This document shows, in pieces, positions 34,594 to 43,517 of a DNA stretch of 64,000 nt. The DNA is from Nitrososphaeria archaeon. Its GTDB lineage: Archaea > Thermoproteota > Nitrososphaeria > Nitrososphaerales > JAAOZN01. The translations under genes were made by a program, and so were the position numbers. The DNA is taken from assembly GCA_029775855.1 (NCBI GenBank), contig JARVJZ010000005.1, positions 1-64,000 of the forward strand. The letters run 5' to 3'. How positions within the stretch are numbered: the first letter of the stretch is position 1; each line of letters opens with the position of its first letter. The notes below the pieces were generated by a model. That model searched no databases and had not been told where the DNA came from. It worked only from the letters and a program-made list of their open reading frames with translations.

Positions 34594-35592
34594 TCATGTG
34601 AATTTGTGGTGGAAGTCGATTTCCTGTGCTTGGATTATCGTGGTCCACCACCATCTGTTTGTTTTATACCACTCAATTGTTTTTCTTATACCGTCTTCAA
34701 ATTTTGTTTTAGGCTTCCATCCAAGCTGTTTTATTTTTTGAATATCTAGAGAGTAGCGTATGTCGTGTCCAGGCCTGTCCTTGACAAATTGGATTAGGCT
34801 TTCAGGTTTGTCCATAATTCTTAGTATCGTTTGTACGACTTGGATGTTTGTGAATTCTTGTTTGCCAGCTATGTTGTAGACTTGTCCAGTTTCGCCTTTA
34901 TGCAGTATGAGGCTTAGGGCTTCGCAGGTATCCTCTACAAAGATCCAGTCTCTAACGTTTTCTCCCTGCGCATACACTGGAATTTCGCGGTTTAACAAAG
35001 CGTAGATAATGGTTTTTGGAACAAGTTTCTCAGGATGCTGGTAATAGCCATAATTGTTTGTGGACCTTGCAATAACTATAGGTAAATTGTAAGTTTCAAA
35101 AAAGGCTTTGCAAAGCAGGTCCGCTGAGGCTTTAGAAGCAGCATAAGGGTTTCTAGGGGAAAGCCTATCCTCTTCTTTAAAGCTGCCTTCCAAAATGTGG
35201 CCGTAAACCTCATCTGTACTTATATGCACAAACTTTTCCACATCATGTTTTCTACACGCTTCCAATAAGGTGTATGTTCCAAAAACGTTTGTCAAAACAA
35301 AGCTGCCCGCCTCAATCACACTTCTATCAACATGGGTTTCAGCTGCAAAATTCACCACAAAGCTGCATCCTTGAATGGCTTTATCCACATCCTCTCTACG
35401 GCAGATGTCGCCTTCAATTAAAGTTATTTCGGTTTCAACGTCCTGCAGGTTTTCTCTTCGCCCAGCATAAGTCAACTTATCAAGAACAACACACTCCATA
35501 GAATGTTCATTAACTAAGTGGCGGACAAAGTTGCTACCAATAAAGCCAGCTCCGCCTGTGACAAGCACTTTCAACGCTTTATCAACCCTCAC
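34594..35592 (-). CDS. rmlB: dTDP-glucose 4,6-dehydratase
   Basis: A 332-residue extended SDR. The NAD loop is TGGAGFIGSN, HISTDEVYGHI gives the Ser/Thr-Asp-Glu catalytic region, and YAASKASAD the Tyr/Lys pair. RSTNNYGYYQHPEKLVPK is diagnostic for RmlB. It converts dTDP-glucose to dTDP-4-keto-6-deoxyglucose. The GTG start overlaps the rmlC stop by four bases (GTGA). Confidence 0.95.
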   Translation of the reverse strand: MRVDKALKVLVTGGAGFIGSNFVRHLVNEHSMECVVLDKLTYAGRRENLQDVETEITLIEGDICRREDVDKAIQGCSFVVNFAAETHVDRSVIEAGSFVLTNVFGTYTLLEACRKHDVEKFVHISTDEVYGHILEGSFKEEDRLSPRNPYAASKASADLLCKAFFETYNLPIVIARSTNNYGYYQHPEKLVPKTIIYALLNREIPVYAQGENVRDWIFVEDTCEALSLILHKGETGQVYNIAGKQEFTNIQVVQTILRIMDKPESLIQFVKDRPGHDIRYSLDIQKIKQLGWKPKTKFEDGIRKTIEWYKTNRWWWTTIIQAQEIDFHHKFT

Positions 35593-36092
35593 TTATACGG
35601 CGGGTAAAACCAGTCCCATGGTTTGCCAACTCTTGGGTCGTCTTTCTTGCCATTGAGAGATTCGGGTATTATATTTTGGTCGTTCCATGGCCTACGTTCT
35701 TCATCAGGATCTTTGTAATCATATAATTTTGAGACGAAGTAGATGGTTAATGAAGGGTTGTTTCCGATCGTTTTAGTTCCATGCCAATAATGGCCTGGAA
35801 TCCTGACGATTTGTAATTTATGTTCGCTTGCTATGATCTCATCTAGTTCTTTTGTTTTCTCATCGTAGGCGCATATTTTCATGGCACCTTTAACTACTAT
35901 AAAGTAGTCTGTTTGGCCTCTGAGGTGTCTGTGCCAAGCTCTCACAATGTTAGGGTAGCTGTATGAAAGGTTTGCCTGGGCTATCCATTCATCACCTAAA
36001 ATTTCCTTCCAATCTTGGCGGAAAATTTCGCAGAAGAATCCTCTCTCATCAGAAATCTTCTTTAACTCAAATATTTTCACTCCATCTAACAT
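35589..36092 (-). CDS. rmlC: dTDP-4-dehydrorhamnose 3,5-epimerase (RmlC-type cupin)
   Basis: A 167-residue cupin. ISDERGFFCEIF at the front, the catalytic-His segment RAWHRHLRGQTDYF and the later IPGHYWHGTKTIG follow the RmlC pattern of the divergent archaeal type. Its place between rmlA and rmlB supports the assignment. It epimerises C3 and C5 of the keto-sugar. The family is broad, and an isomerase of another keto-sugar is the alternative. Confidence 0.85.
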   Translation of the reverse strand: MLDGVKIFELKKISDERGFFCEIFRQDWKEILGDEWIAQANLSYSYPNIVRAWHRHLRGQTDYFIVVKGAMKICAYDEKTKELDEIIASEHKLQIVRIPGHYWHGTKTIGNNPSLTIYFVSKLYDYKDPDEERRPWNDQNIIPESLNGKKDDPRVGKPWDWFYPPYK

Positions 36093-36127
36093 TATTCTCC
36101 CCTTTTCAACAAGTGGAATTTATTTCT

Positions 36128-37186
36128 TTATACTTCTACTTCTGAGTAGTCTCCCAAATGTAGCCTTATGGTGTTTTTTCTGTTGTTTTTTGTTACTTTT
36201 GCATATCTACCTATGAGGCTCTCTTCTATGCGGTCAACGTCTATTATTTGGGCGTTTTCCATGATTACACAGTATTCTATGTTAGAATTTTTTATCTTAG
36301 TGTTTTTTCCAACGCTCGTATATGGGCCGATAAAAGAATTTTCGATTTGGCAACTTCCACCTACTACAGCGGGGCCTCTTATGGTGCTGTTAACTATTTT
36401 TGCATCTTTTTCTATTTTAACCCTCCCCTCTACAGTGCTGTTGACTGTTTCACCTTCTATTTCACGTTTTATGTATTCGTCGAGGATTTTTGCGTTAGCC
36501 GCCAAAACGTCGTCCTTTTTACCCGTGTCAAGCCACCATGTTTTTAGGATTTCAGCCTTTACTTTATAGCCCAAGTTTATCATTTCTTGTATTGCATCAG
36601 TTATCTCAAGTTCACCACGCCAAGAAGGTTTGATGCGCTCTATTGCATCGTGAATTTTGTTTGAGAATAAATAAGTTCCGACTATAGCAAGGTTGCTGAT
36701 AGGTTCCTTGGGCTTTTCCACAAGTTTTATAATATTTCCTTTTTCATCTAGCATAGCCACACCGAACTTTGATGGATCATCCACCTCTTTCAGCAGTATT
36801 AGCGCATCCAAGCCTTCTTTTTCAAATTTTTCCACGAAGCTTACAATTCCTTGGCCCTGAAGGTTGTCTCCCAAACACATGACAAAATCTTCCTTACGCA
36901 AGAACTCGTTAGCGGTTTTAACAGCGTGCGCTAATCCTAAAGGCTCTTGTAAAATATACGTAACGTTAAACCCCCAATGTGCCCCATCTTTAACATACTC
37001 TTTAACATAGCCGCCAGTTTCTGGAGCAATTATGACACCGACGTCCTTGACCCCTGCTTCGGCCACTTGGTCTAGAACGTACCCTAAGATAGGTCTATTA
37101 GCTACTGGAATAAGCTGCTTAGCCAAAGTGAAGGTTAATGGACGGAGCCTGCTCCCTCTGCCGCCGCTTAATACAAGGGCCTTCAT
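36128..37186 (-). CDS. rmlA: Glucose-1-phosphate thymidylyltransferase, long archaeal type
   Basis: A 352-residue nucleotidyltransferase. It starts MKALVLSGGRGSRLRPLT, the pyrophosphorylase signature, and contains the EKPKEP and ITDAIQEMI motifs. After residue 245 a left-handed beta-helix region follows (repeats around NSTIRGPAVVGGSCQIENSFIG), as in the long RmlA form of archaea. It makes dTDP-glucose (or UDP-glucose) and is first in the rhamnose operon. A TATA-like element lies about 25-30 bases upstream. Confidence 0.93.
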   Translation of the reverse strand: MKALVLSGGRGSRLRPLTFTLAKQLIPVANRPILGYVLDQVAEAGVKDVGVIIAPETGGYVKEYVKDGAHWGFNVTYILQEPLGLAHAVKTANEFLRKEDFVMCLGDNLQGQGIVSFVEKFEKEGLDALILLKEVDDPSKFGVAMLDEKGNIIKLVEKPKEPISNLAIVGTYLFSNKIHDAIERIKPSWRGELEITDAIQEMINLGYKVKAEILKTWWLDTGKKDDVLAANAKILDEYIKREIEGETVNSTVEGRVKIEKDAKIVNSTIRGPAVVGGSCQIENSFIGPYTSVGKNTKIKNSNIEYCVIMENAQIIDVDRIEESLIGRYAKVTKNNRKNTIRLHLGDYSEVEV

Positions 37187-37207
37187 GGCACTAATTTAGC
37201 GTGGTTT

Positions 37208-37220
37208 ATTTTAAAAATTT
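37208..37220 (-). promoter_or_regulatory. Probable TATA box for the rml operon
   Basis: On the minus strand AAATTTTTAAAATAA lies about 22-36 bases before the rmlA ATG at 37186. It is the only AT-rich core in the gap and is well placed for an archaeal promoter. Confidence 0.4.
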
Positions 37221-37280
37221 AATTACTTTACCGTTTATTACGTGTGTATAATGGTGGATGGAAATGCTTATTGTAACCGC

Positions 37281-39155
37281 TTATCTATAGGCTGGGACGA
37301 ATATGACGCCAACTTCTCTTAACGTGTAGCTTATAAGTGATGTTATGATTGTTGTGTGTAATAGGGTTGCTGATACTTTGCTAAGCATCCCTGAACCAAT
37401 ATATGTTGTTAGTGTATTAACTATTATTTCTGTACCGAATGCTGCTAGTATGTGGAATGGTATGATGTATATAAATCTTGCTTGATACAGATTTGGTAGG
37501 GTCGAGTTTGTGAAGAGTGCGCTTGTTGTGCATACTATTGTTAGTGCTAGTAGGGTTGTGAAGAATCTATTATTGCTAGAAGCTATATAGAAGAGGCCTA
37601 TAATGGCTAATATGATGGCTAGTGGGTTTGAGTATGCTCCTCCTATGAATGTTGTGAATGTTGCGTTTAAATTTTGAACAACTGAAGTTATATTTGCTGG
37701 TGTGACAAGTGGTGCGATTTCCAGAATTGCTGCAGCTGTTGTCTTGTTTCCTAAGAATAGGCTCCTAACGGCCTCGCCAACTATGTTTATTCCGATTAGC
37801 GCTGCTGAAAACTTAACTTCCCTTAACAGTAGATTTCTTCTAAGAATGGTTATTATGGGAATGAGTGCAAATGCTACCATGAGAATGGTCCAGGTTGCAG
37901 GGTGTGTGTATAACACGGCAAGCGTTAAGGCTGATGCGCTAATCAAATGTTTCCTACAACCTTTTTCTAACCCCTTTATGTATTGTGTTAGGGCTAGATT
38001 CACTTCTACTAAAGCAAGGAGGTTTGTATAGAAGCCTGCGTTTACTCCAGCTATAGCTTGGAATGAGAGCGGCGTGTACATTGCTGCAAGCAACGCTAGT
38101 CGCTTACTGTGTATCGACACCAAGCAGTATGTTGATATGCTCAGCAGTGAGATCAGTATTGATGGCATTATCCTTATAGTGAGGTCTACATTGAGTAGTG
38201 AAGCAATTCCTTGTTGAAATAATATGTAGATGGGTCTATCCGTTCTTAGAGACTCTGAGATTAGTGATTGTGTATCCAGGCTGCTGTAGGTTTCCATATA
38301 ACTGTAGTATAAACGTGAGTCAACACCTACTAACATTGAAGTAGGGTTTAAAGTTGGTAAGTAAGGGTAGATACCAACATACACCGATAGCAGTACTGAG
38401 ACAAGCAAAAGTATCTTTTCTCTAAACCCCTTGATAGTCTCGTCATTAGAGTCAGCTACTAAAGTCCTCCTCCAAAAAGCTAATCTAACAACCCATATCA
38501 CAGCGAAGATTAGGAACAGCCTTGGGGTGAGGGGTCGGAGTGCATTTGATAGCTGGAAGTCTGTGAACGAGAAGATCCAGCTTATGTCTGAAAAGGGCGG
38601 TGAACCGTCTATACCATTCGCAAGCCATCTTAGGGCTGAAGGTAAGGTTATTGAAGCTGTGAATATGAGCCAAAGGGATGTAGCGATGCCTAGGATTCTC
38701 CTCCTCAAAGGCACATCTGATCTCGATATTGTACCATAAAGTAGTATGGCTGAAGCGACCATAACCCCAAGCAAAGCTACATTTGCTATGAGGTAGAGGG
38801 CTGCAGAGCATATTAGCAGGATAAGAGCTGCTTTATTTAGTAAACGCCGTGGGGTATCCAATCTATAAGAGAGTAGGGCTGTAGAAACAAGGCTTGCGAG
38901 CCAAACCGCTAAGTCGAATTCTGGAGTTATGAGGTGGATATCGATTAAGTAGCGGATTAACCCTACACCCCTAACCAGCGCATAGAAGCTTGAGCCATTG
39001 AAGAAGTGGATGGCACTGAGCCATATGAGGAACGATGCTGAAATCGTCTGTGCCAAAATCTTTGGCTCTACATAAAGTTTATCTCGAAGTAGGTTATGCA
39101 AGCTTTTTAATTCACTATTCTCTTTCACACTACTTTCTACGACTACAATCAGCAC
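37281..39155 (-). CDS. Polytopic membrane protein, glycosyltransferase-like (624 residues)
   Basis: A 624-residue membrane protein with at least twelve hydrophobic helices spread along its length. A larger extracytoplasmic loop near 270-310 contains GVDSRLYYSYMETY and TDRPIYILFQQGI. This layout, with an acidic and Tyr-rich first loop, is found in GT-C type membrane glycosyltransferases and lipid-linked sugar transferases, but no definitive motif is visible. Starts are GTG at 39155 or GTG ten codons later. It lies between the rml operon and the aminotransferase/epimerase pair. Confidence 0.7.
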   Translation of the reverse strand: MLIVVVESSVKENSELKSLHNLLRDKLYVEPKILAQTISASFLIWLSAIHFFNGSSFYALVRGVGLIRYLIDIHLITPEFDLAVWLASLVSTALLSYRLDTPRRLLNKAALILLICSAALYLIANVALLGVMVASAILLYGTISRSDVPLRRRILGIATSLWLIFTASITLPSALRWLANGIDGSPPFSDISWIFSFTDFQLSNALRPLTPRLFLIFAVIWVVRLAFWRRTLVADSNDETIKGFREKILLLVSVLLSVYVGIYPYLPTLNPTSMLVGVDSRLYYSYMETYSSLDTQSLISESLRTDRPIYILFQQGIASLLNVDLTIRIMPSILISLLSISTYCLVSIHSKRLALLAAMYTPLSFQAIAGVNAGFYTNLLALVEVNLALTQYIKGLEKGCRKHLISASALTLAVLYTHPATWTILMVAFALIPIITILRRNLLLREVKFSAALIGINIVGEAVRSLFLGNKTTAAAILEIAPLVTPANITSVVQNLNATFTTFIGGAYSNPLAIILAIIGLFYIASSNNRFFTTLLALTIVCTTSALFTNSTLPNLYQARFIYIIPFHILAAFGTEIIVNTLTTYIGSGMLSKVSATLLHTTIITSLISYTLREVGVIFVPAYR

Positions 39156-39301
39156 GTTTAAAGCATTGCTGCGATGGGACTAACGAGACAATGAGTAATA
39201 GGTTTATTTGTTGTAGCAATCATTTGTTTAAGGGTCCTTAAAAGTTAAATTTGCATAGCTAGTTGCAACGCCATGAAGAAGAATGCCTTTTATAGAGACT
39301 T

Positions 39302-40201
39302 CTATTTTTTGCTAGAAGGGGCCATAACTGATTCTATGTACCTCTTTAAGCCTTCACTAAACTCTACTTTAGGCTCCCATCCAAATAACTTTTTAGCCTT
39401 ATCTATACTTACAACAACTCCTTTGAAGTCTCCAGGTCTCGGAGGTTCATAATTAACTTTTAGTTCTCCGAATGTCTTCTTTAATTCTTTAATTATTCTA
39501 TTTATTGTTATAAATTCTTTACCAGCCAGATTTACTATTTGATTTTTACCATTATTGTGCATTGCAGCAATGCAACCATCAGACAGATCAGATATATTTA
39601 TGAAGCATCTACCTTGCTCCCCATCACCATATATTGTTATACTTTCTCTGTTTATAGCTCTCTTAACGAAGATAGCGATAGCCATATTCGCTCTCATTCT
39701 CTCACCATATGGAATGTCAAACCTTAGTATCGTATAAGGTATCCCAAAATGCTTATTCCAGGCAATAAGTAGATTTTCTTGCCCTATCTTAGAAGCTGTA
39801 TATAGATGATCCGGAGGGGGTATAGGTGTCTCTTCCGTAACAATACCCTCAGCCCTGTTGTAGACCCAAGTCGTAGAAGCTAATATGACCCTAGTTACTT
39901 CAAATGAATGAGCTGCTCTTAATAGATTTAGTGTTCCAACTTCATTTACCTGCAAACATAGTTCAGGCCTTGTTAGCGCTATGTTTACATCAGCTATGGC
40001 AGCTAGATGATACACATATTCAACATCCTTAAAGGCTTTAAATAGATCATCCATATTCAGTAGGTCTCCTTTTACCCACTCAACATCTGACCGATGTGGC
40101 TCTGCCAAATCGAACACTCTTACTGTATATCCTTTCTCACATAACTTATCTACTATGTGGCTGCCTATAAAACCCGCGCCGCCAGTAACTAAGATGACCA
40201 T
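39302..40201 (-). CDS. NAD-dependent sugar epimerase/dehydratase
   Basis: A 299-residue extended SDR of the UDP-glucose 4-epimerase group. TGGAGFIGSHIVDKL is the NAD loop, VILASTTWVYN takes the place of the usual S-S-x-x-Y region, and YTASKIGQENLL supplies the Tyr/Lys pair. The Ser-Thr-Thr triad (STT) is retained. It is downstream of the DegT aminotransferase gene, separated by three bases, so the two may act in one amino-sugar pathway. Confidence 0.88.
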   Translation of the reverse strand: MVILVTGGAGFIGSHIVDKLCEKGYTVRVFDLAEPHRSDVEWVKGDLLNMDDLFKAFKDVEYVYHLAAIADVNIALTRPELCLQVNEVGTLNLLRAAHSFEVTRVILASTTWVYNRAEGIVTEETPIPPPDHLYTASKIGQENLLIAWNKHFGIPYTILRFDIPYGERMRANMAIAIFVKRAINRESITIYGDGEQGRCFINISDLSDGCIAAMHNNGKNQIVNLAGKEFITINRIIKELKKTFGELKVNYEPPRPGDFKGVVVSIDKAKKLFGWEPKVEFSEGLKRYIESVMAPSSKK

Positions 40202-40204
40202 TAT

Positions 40205-41359
40205 CTAAACCTCCGCTAACGCTTCCTTGAATTTTGCAACTACATATTCAGCGTCTTCGATGCTCATGTCCGGGTAGATCGGTGGGCATATCATTCTCCT
40301 ACATATGTCTTCTGCTATAGGGTAGTCTCCTTTTTTAGTGCTTAACAATCTTTGATAAAGTGGTTGCAGATGTAAGGGTGGCCAATACACTTCACCACCA
40401 CATCTTACACCTTTTTCCTTAAGCTTTTCTTTCAGTACATCTCTATCATAGCCGTCTTCTGCTACTAGTACGTACTTATAGTAGTTATTGCGAAGATTTA
40501 AGGGTGTAAATATGGGAGTTAAAGCTTTTAGTTTACTGAATTCTCTGTCATAAACTCTTGCAATCGCATTTCTTTTGTCAATTATTTCATTTAACCTTCT
40601 GAGTTGAATAATACCTATAGCCGCGTTTATCTCATTCATCCTCCAATTATAACCTAGCTCTATGATGATGTTACTTCCAAAATTTTCTTTGCCTTGATCT
40701 CTTAAAACTCTGGCTCTTGTGTTTATATCATCGTCGTCCGTAGTAATTATGCCCCCTTCTGCAGTCGTTATAACTTTGGTCGGATAAAAGCTAAATGCTC
40801 CTACATCTCCTAAAGAACCAGCTGGTTCACCATCAATTGTGGAGCCGTGCGCGTGAGCAGCATCCTCTATTAAGAAGAGCTTATGATCTTCGCATATTTC
40901 TCTTATTTTTTTAATGTCTGGGCATACCAACCCTCCTATGTGAACAGCTATAATGCCCTTCGTCTTACTTGTAATCTTATTTTGAACATTCTCAGCATCC
41001 AAACATAATGTCTTGGGGTTTATGTCTGTAAAAACAGGCCTTCCACCAGCAAATATTACTGCAGCCGCTGTTGCGGTAAACGTGTTTGTTGGAATTAAAA
41101 CTTCATCACCTTCTTGCAACTTAAGACATCTAAGAGCTATTTCAAGAGCGGCAGTCCCAGAGCTAACTGCGATCGCATATTTTACTTTGTGAATCTTTGC
41201 AAACTCGTTCTCAAACTTTCGTGTATATTCATGCAAAGTTAGCATTCCAGATAATAAAATCTCTTCGATACTATTTTTTATATCCTCAATATCTTCTTTT
41301 TGAAAGTATGGTTTTACGGGAGGAATGATTCTCATCTGCATTGACTGCGCTTCAAACAT
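40205..41359 (-). CDS. DegT/DnrJ/EryC1-family sugar aminotransferase
   Basis: A 384-residue PLP enzyme. SSGTAALEIALRCL is the cofactor-phosphate segment, IEDAAHAHGS carries the PLP-pyridine Asp, and FSFYPTKVITTAEGG has the Schiff-base Lys. The C-terminal PPLHLQP and PIAEDICRRMICPPIYPDM are family-typical. It transfers an amino group to a nucleotide keto-sugar. Start choice is among ATG codons 1, 7 and 9. The downstream sugar epimerase is its likely pathway partner. Confidence 0.93.
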   Translation of the reverse strand: MFEAQSMQMRIIPPVKPYFQKEDIEDIKNSIEEILLSGMLTLHEYTRKFENEFAKIHKVKYAIAVSSGTAALEIALRCLKLQEGDEVLIPTNTFTATAAAVIFAGGRPVFTDINPKTLCLDAENVQNKITSKTKGIIAVHIGGLVCPDIKKIREICEDHKLFLIEDAAHAHGSTIDGEPAGSLGDVGAFSFYPTKVITTAEGGIITTDDDDINTRARVLRDQGKENFGSNIIIELGYNWRMNEINAAIGIIQLRRLNEIIDKRNAIARVYDREFSKLKALTPIFTPLNLRNNYYKYVLVAEDGYDRDVLKEKLKEKGVRCGGEVYWPPLHLQPLYQRLLSTKKGDYPIAEDICRRMICPPIYPDMSIEDAEYVVAKFKEALAEV

Positions 41360-41823
41360 GTTATTTATAAACCTTGTGATAAATAAAAACCGCGAGAAGA
41401 TACTTAACTGACTAGGAGGTTTAAATTAACAATATGTTCGTTGATAAGATGCTCTACTCGAATGCTTACCTCAAACTTTAATATAGATGCAACATGAAGT
41501 ATTAGTTATCTCTTACCCGGATTACCCGTCTGTTAAAAGAGCGTGGGACTCTACACTAAATCTGTGGAAAGACTTCAGTAAAAACTTGGAGGACATATTA
41601 CAGAGTCATAATGGTAAAATCGTTGATTAAAAAACACATTTAAGAATAACGTAAGCCATTAACCGTAATGAATGTTAGACTTTAGCCAAACGATATAAAG
41701 AACGCCAGGAAACAGTATGGAATATAGAAAAGTCAAAAGCATGTCCGTAATAACGCGCTACAAGTTAATTTTGCGATAAAGCAGAGAATCTCTTTTCTAC
41801 ACGTGACTCATTTTGATATTTGC
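41360..41823. other. Intergenic stretch with one small plus-strand frame
   Basis: About 460 AT-rich bases between two minus-strand genes. The only noteworthy content is the 47-codon frame at 41487-41630, described separately. The sequence upstream of 41359 should contain the promoter for the aminotransferase gene. Confidence 0.5.
41487..41630 (+). CDS. Possible small protein (47 residues)
   Basis: An ATG-started frame encoding a 47-residue, mixed-charge protein (begins MQHEVLVISYPDYPSVK, then a helical WDSTLNLWKDFSKNLEDIL). It opposes the surrounding minus-strand genes. A TTTAATATA element lies right next to the ATG rather than 25 bases away, which argues against expression. No family is recognised. 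Confidence 0.25.
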   Translation: MQHEVLVISYPDYPSVKRAWDSTLNLWKDFSKNLEDILQSHNGKIVD

Positions 41824-42756
41824 TCAAGGTTTGAGCAACTTCATTATCCTCCTCTCCATCCTTTTCAATAAGAGCAACATAGTGGCAGTTGAAAATCCTT
41901 GAAGACCAATAACTAAAAGAACTAAACCGAGCCATGCTAAGCCCAAAGACCAATATTTATCTCCAAAGATGTATCTAATGTAAAGTTGCCACAAGATGAT
42001 TACTAAACCTGGAATAGCTAAAACTGATGAGAAAGAGGATAGAAGAAATATGGGATTATATAACCACACCATTTTGAATATAGTTATCAAGATGCGAAAA
42101 CCGCTCTTTAAGCTAATCTTCTTCTTCCCAATTCTTCTCCTGTAAGTTATAGGAACTTCGGTTATTTTACCTAGGGAAATTAACTGAGCCACAATCTCAG
42201 CTTCGATATCAAAACTACTTGATGTTAACTCTAAAGTCTTAGCAGTTTCTACTTTAAGTAGATACATCCCACTACATGGGTCTCCAATCCTTTGGCCCAT
42301 AAGCAAGCTAAGAACTGTGCTGATTATGCGGTTCCCAATTCTGTGAAGAGCCGGAATGTTAGCCCTATTTTTCCTAAATCCTATCACTTCGTCATAATGT
42401 GGTATACGCTCTAACAATAAGGCTATGTCCTTTGGATCATATGTGTAGTCTGCATCCATAACTAACACATAAGGTGTTTTAACTAATTCTATAGCCATTC
42501 TTACCGCACTAGCTTTTCCAACACTGTTCTGTATAATCACGTTCACACCTTTTGATTTGGCAATTTCAACAGTCTTATCTGACGAGTGACCATCGATTAC
42601 TAGGATGTTGTTATAACCTTCGCCCTTAATTTCATCTATAACCTTACCTATTGCTTCTTCCTCGTTCAAAGTAGGTAAAACAATAGTAACAAAGTTCTTA
42701 AGCTCAGAACCTTTGGAGGAATCAAGGGCTGAATTATTCACAGATATACCGCTCAT
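41824..42756 (-). CDS. Family 2 glycosyltransferase with C-terminal membrane helices (dolichol-phosphate sugar transferase-like)
   Basis: A 310-residue protein. The GT-A domain has VTIVLPTLNEEEAIGKVI, the metal-binding VMDADYTYDP (DAD) and CSGMYLLK. Two hydrophobic helices near 230-255 and 270-295 follow it, so the enzyme would sit at the membrane. The domain order resembles DPM1/AglJ-type enzymes that charge a lipid carrier with sugar. The nucleotide sugar is unknown. Confidence 0.88.
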   Translation of the reverse strand: MSGISVNNSALDSSKGSELKNFVTIVLPTLNEEEAIGKVIDEIKGEGYNNILVIDGHSSDKTVEIAKSKGVNVIIQNSVGKASAVRMAIELVKTPYVLVMDADYTYDPKDIALLLERIPHYDEVIGFRKNRANIPALHRIGNRIISTVLSLLMGQRIGDPCSGMYLLKVETAKTLELTSSSFDIEAEIVAQLISLGKITEVPITYRRRIGKKKISLKSGFRILITIFKMVWLYNPIFLLSSFSSVLAIPGLVIILWQLYIRYIFGDKYWSLGLAWLGLVLLVIGLQGFSTATMLLLLKRMERRIMKLLKP

Positions 42757-42850
42757 GTACTAAAGTTCTATTTAGAGGTTCTTTTTTATTTGAACATTAA
42801 TCTCAGATAATAGGTAAGGTGTGAAAGGTTAGTTTGAAGATATTTACATA

Positions 42851-43510
42851 CTATCGTTTGTATTTGCTAACATAAAGAAGGAATCTTTCAGAAAGAAGAC
42901 GGAATCTGGCGCCATTGTAGATCTTGAAAGAAAGGTCAACAAAAGGTCGGAAGATTTGCTTCGGAGTGCGATAATATAGTGGATAAGTCGATTTACCTAA
43001 AACCGCAAATATCAAATATTTCAGAAAATGAAGTATCCAAAGTATAAGATTCTTAGGGTTAATGAGATTAATATGCTCTAATATTAGTATACCTCTAGAA
43101 ACTCTTATCATTTCAGAACAAACCCTAGTATAGTTAGGCACATACCAAAGGTTTCCTACATTTAAAACAGCATCAAATTGTCTCTCTTTAAACGGAAGAT
43201 ACTGCATATCAGCTAAAACGATTTGAATTTTTTCGATTAAATTATATAGTTTAACCCTTTCTTTTATCTTTTCCACCATTCTTTTATTCATATCTAAGGA
43301 AATAACCCTCACATTTTGGATATTTTTAGCTAATTGTAGTGAAAAGCGACCATTTCCTGCACCACAATCCAGAACAAAAGTTGGAGTGACTTGCGCTAAT
43401 AACTTGAAAGCTAAGCTCTCAAGAGGTGCAGATGGAGGCGGGTATCTAATCCACTTATCGATTTCCCTATCCAAGCTTGACAACTTATAAGACATAGACT
43501 TAATAATCAT
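42851..43510 (-). CDS. SAM-dependent methyltransferase (class I)
   Basis: A 219-residue methyltransferase with motif I VLDCGAGNGRFSLQLA, motif II VISLDMNKRM and motif IV LNVGNLWYVPN, in the order of the class I Rossmann fold. It probably methylates a sugar or glycan within the cluster. It lies directly after the 1,500-residue membrane protein gene with a seven-base gap. The start is ATG at 43510. Confidence 0.85.
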   Translation of the reverse strand: MIIKSMSYKLSSLDREIDKWIRYPPPSAPLESLAFKLLAQVTPTFVLDCGAGNGRFSLQLAKNIQNVRVISLDMNKRMVEKIKERVKLYNLIEKIQIVLADMQYLPFKERQFDAVLNVGNLWYVPNYTRVCSEMIRVSRGILILEHINLINPKNLILWILHFLKYLIFAVLGKSTYPLYYRTPKQIFRPFVDLSFKIYNGARFRLLSERFLLYVSKYKR

Positions 43511-43517
43511 CTTTTTT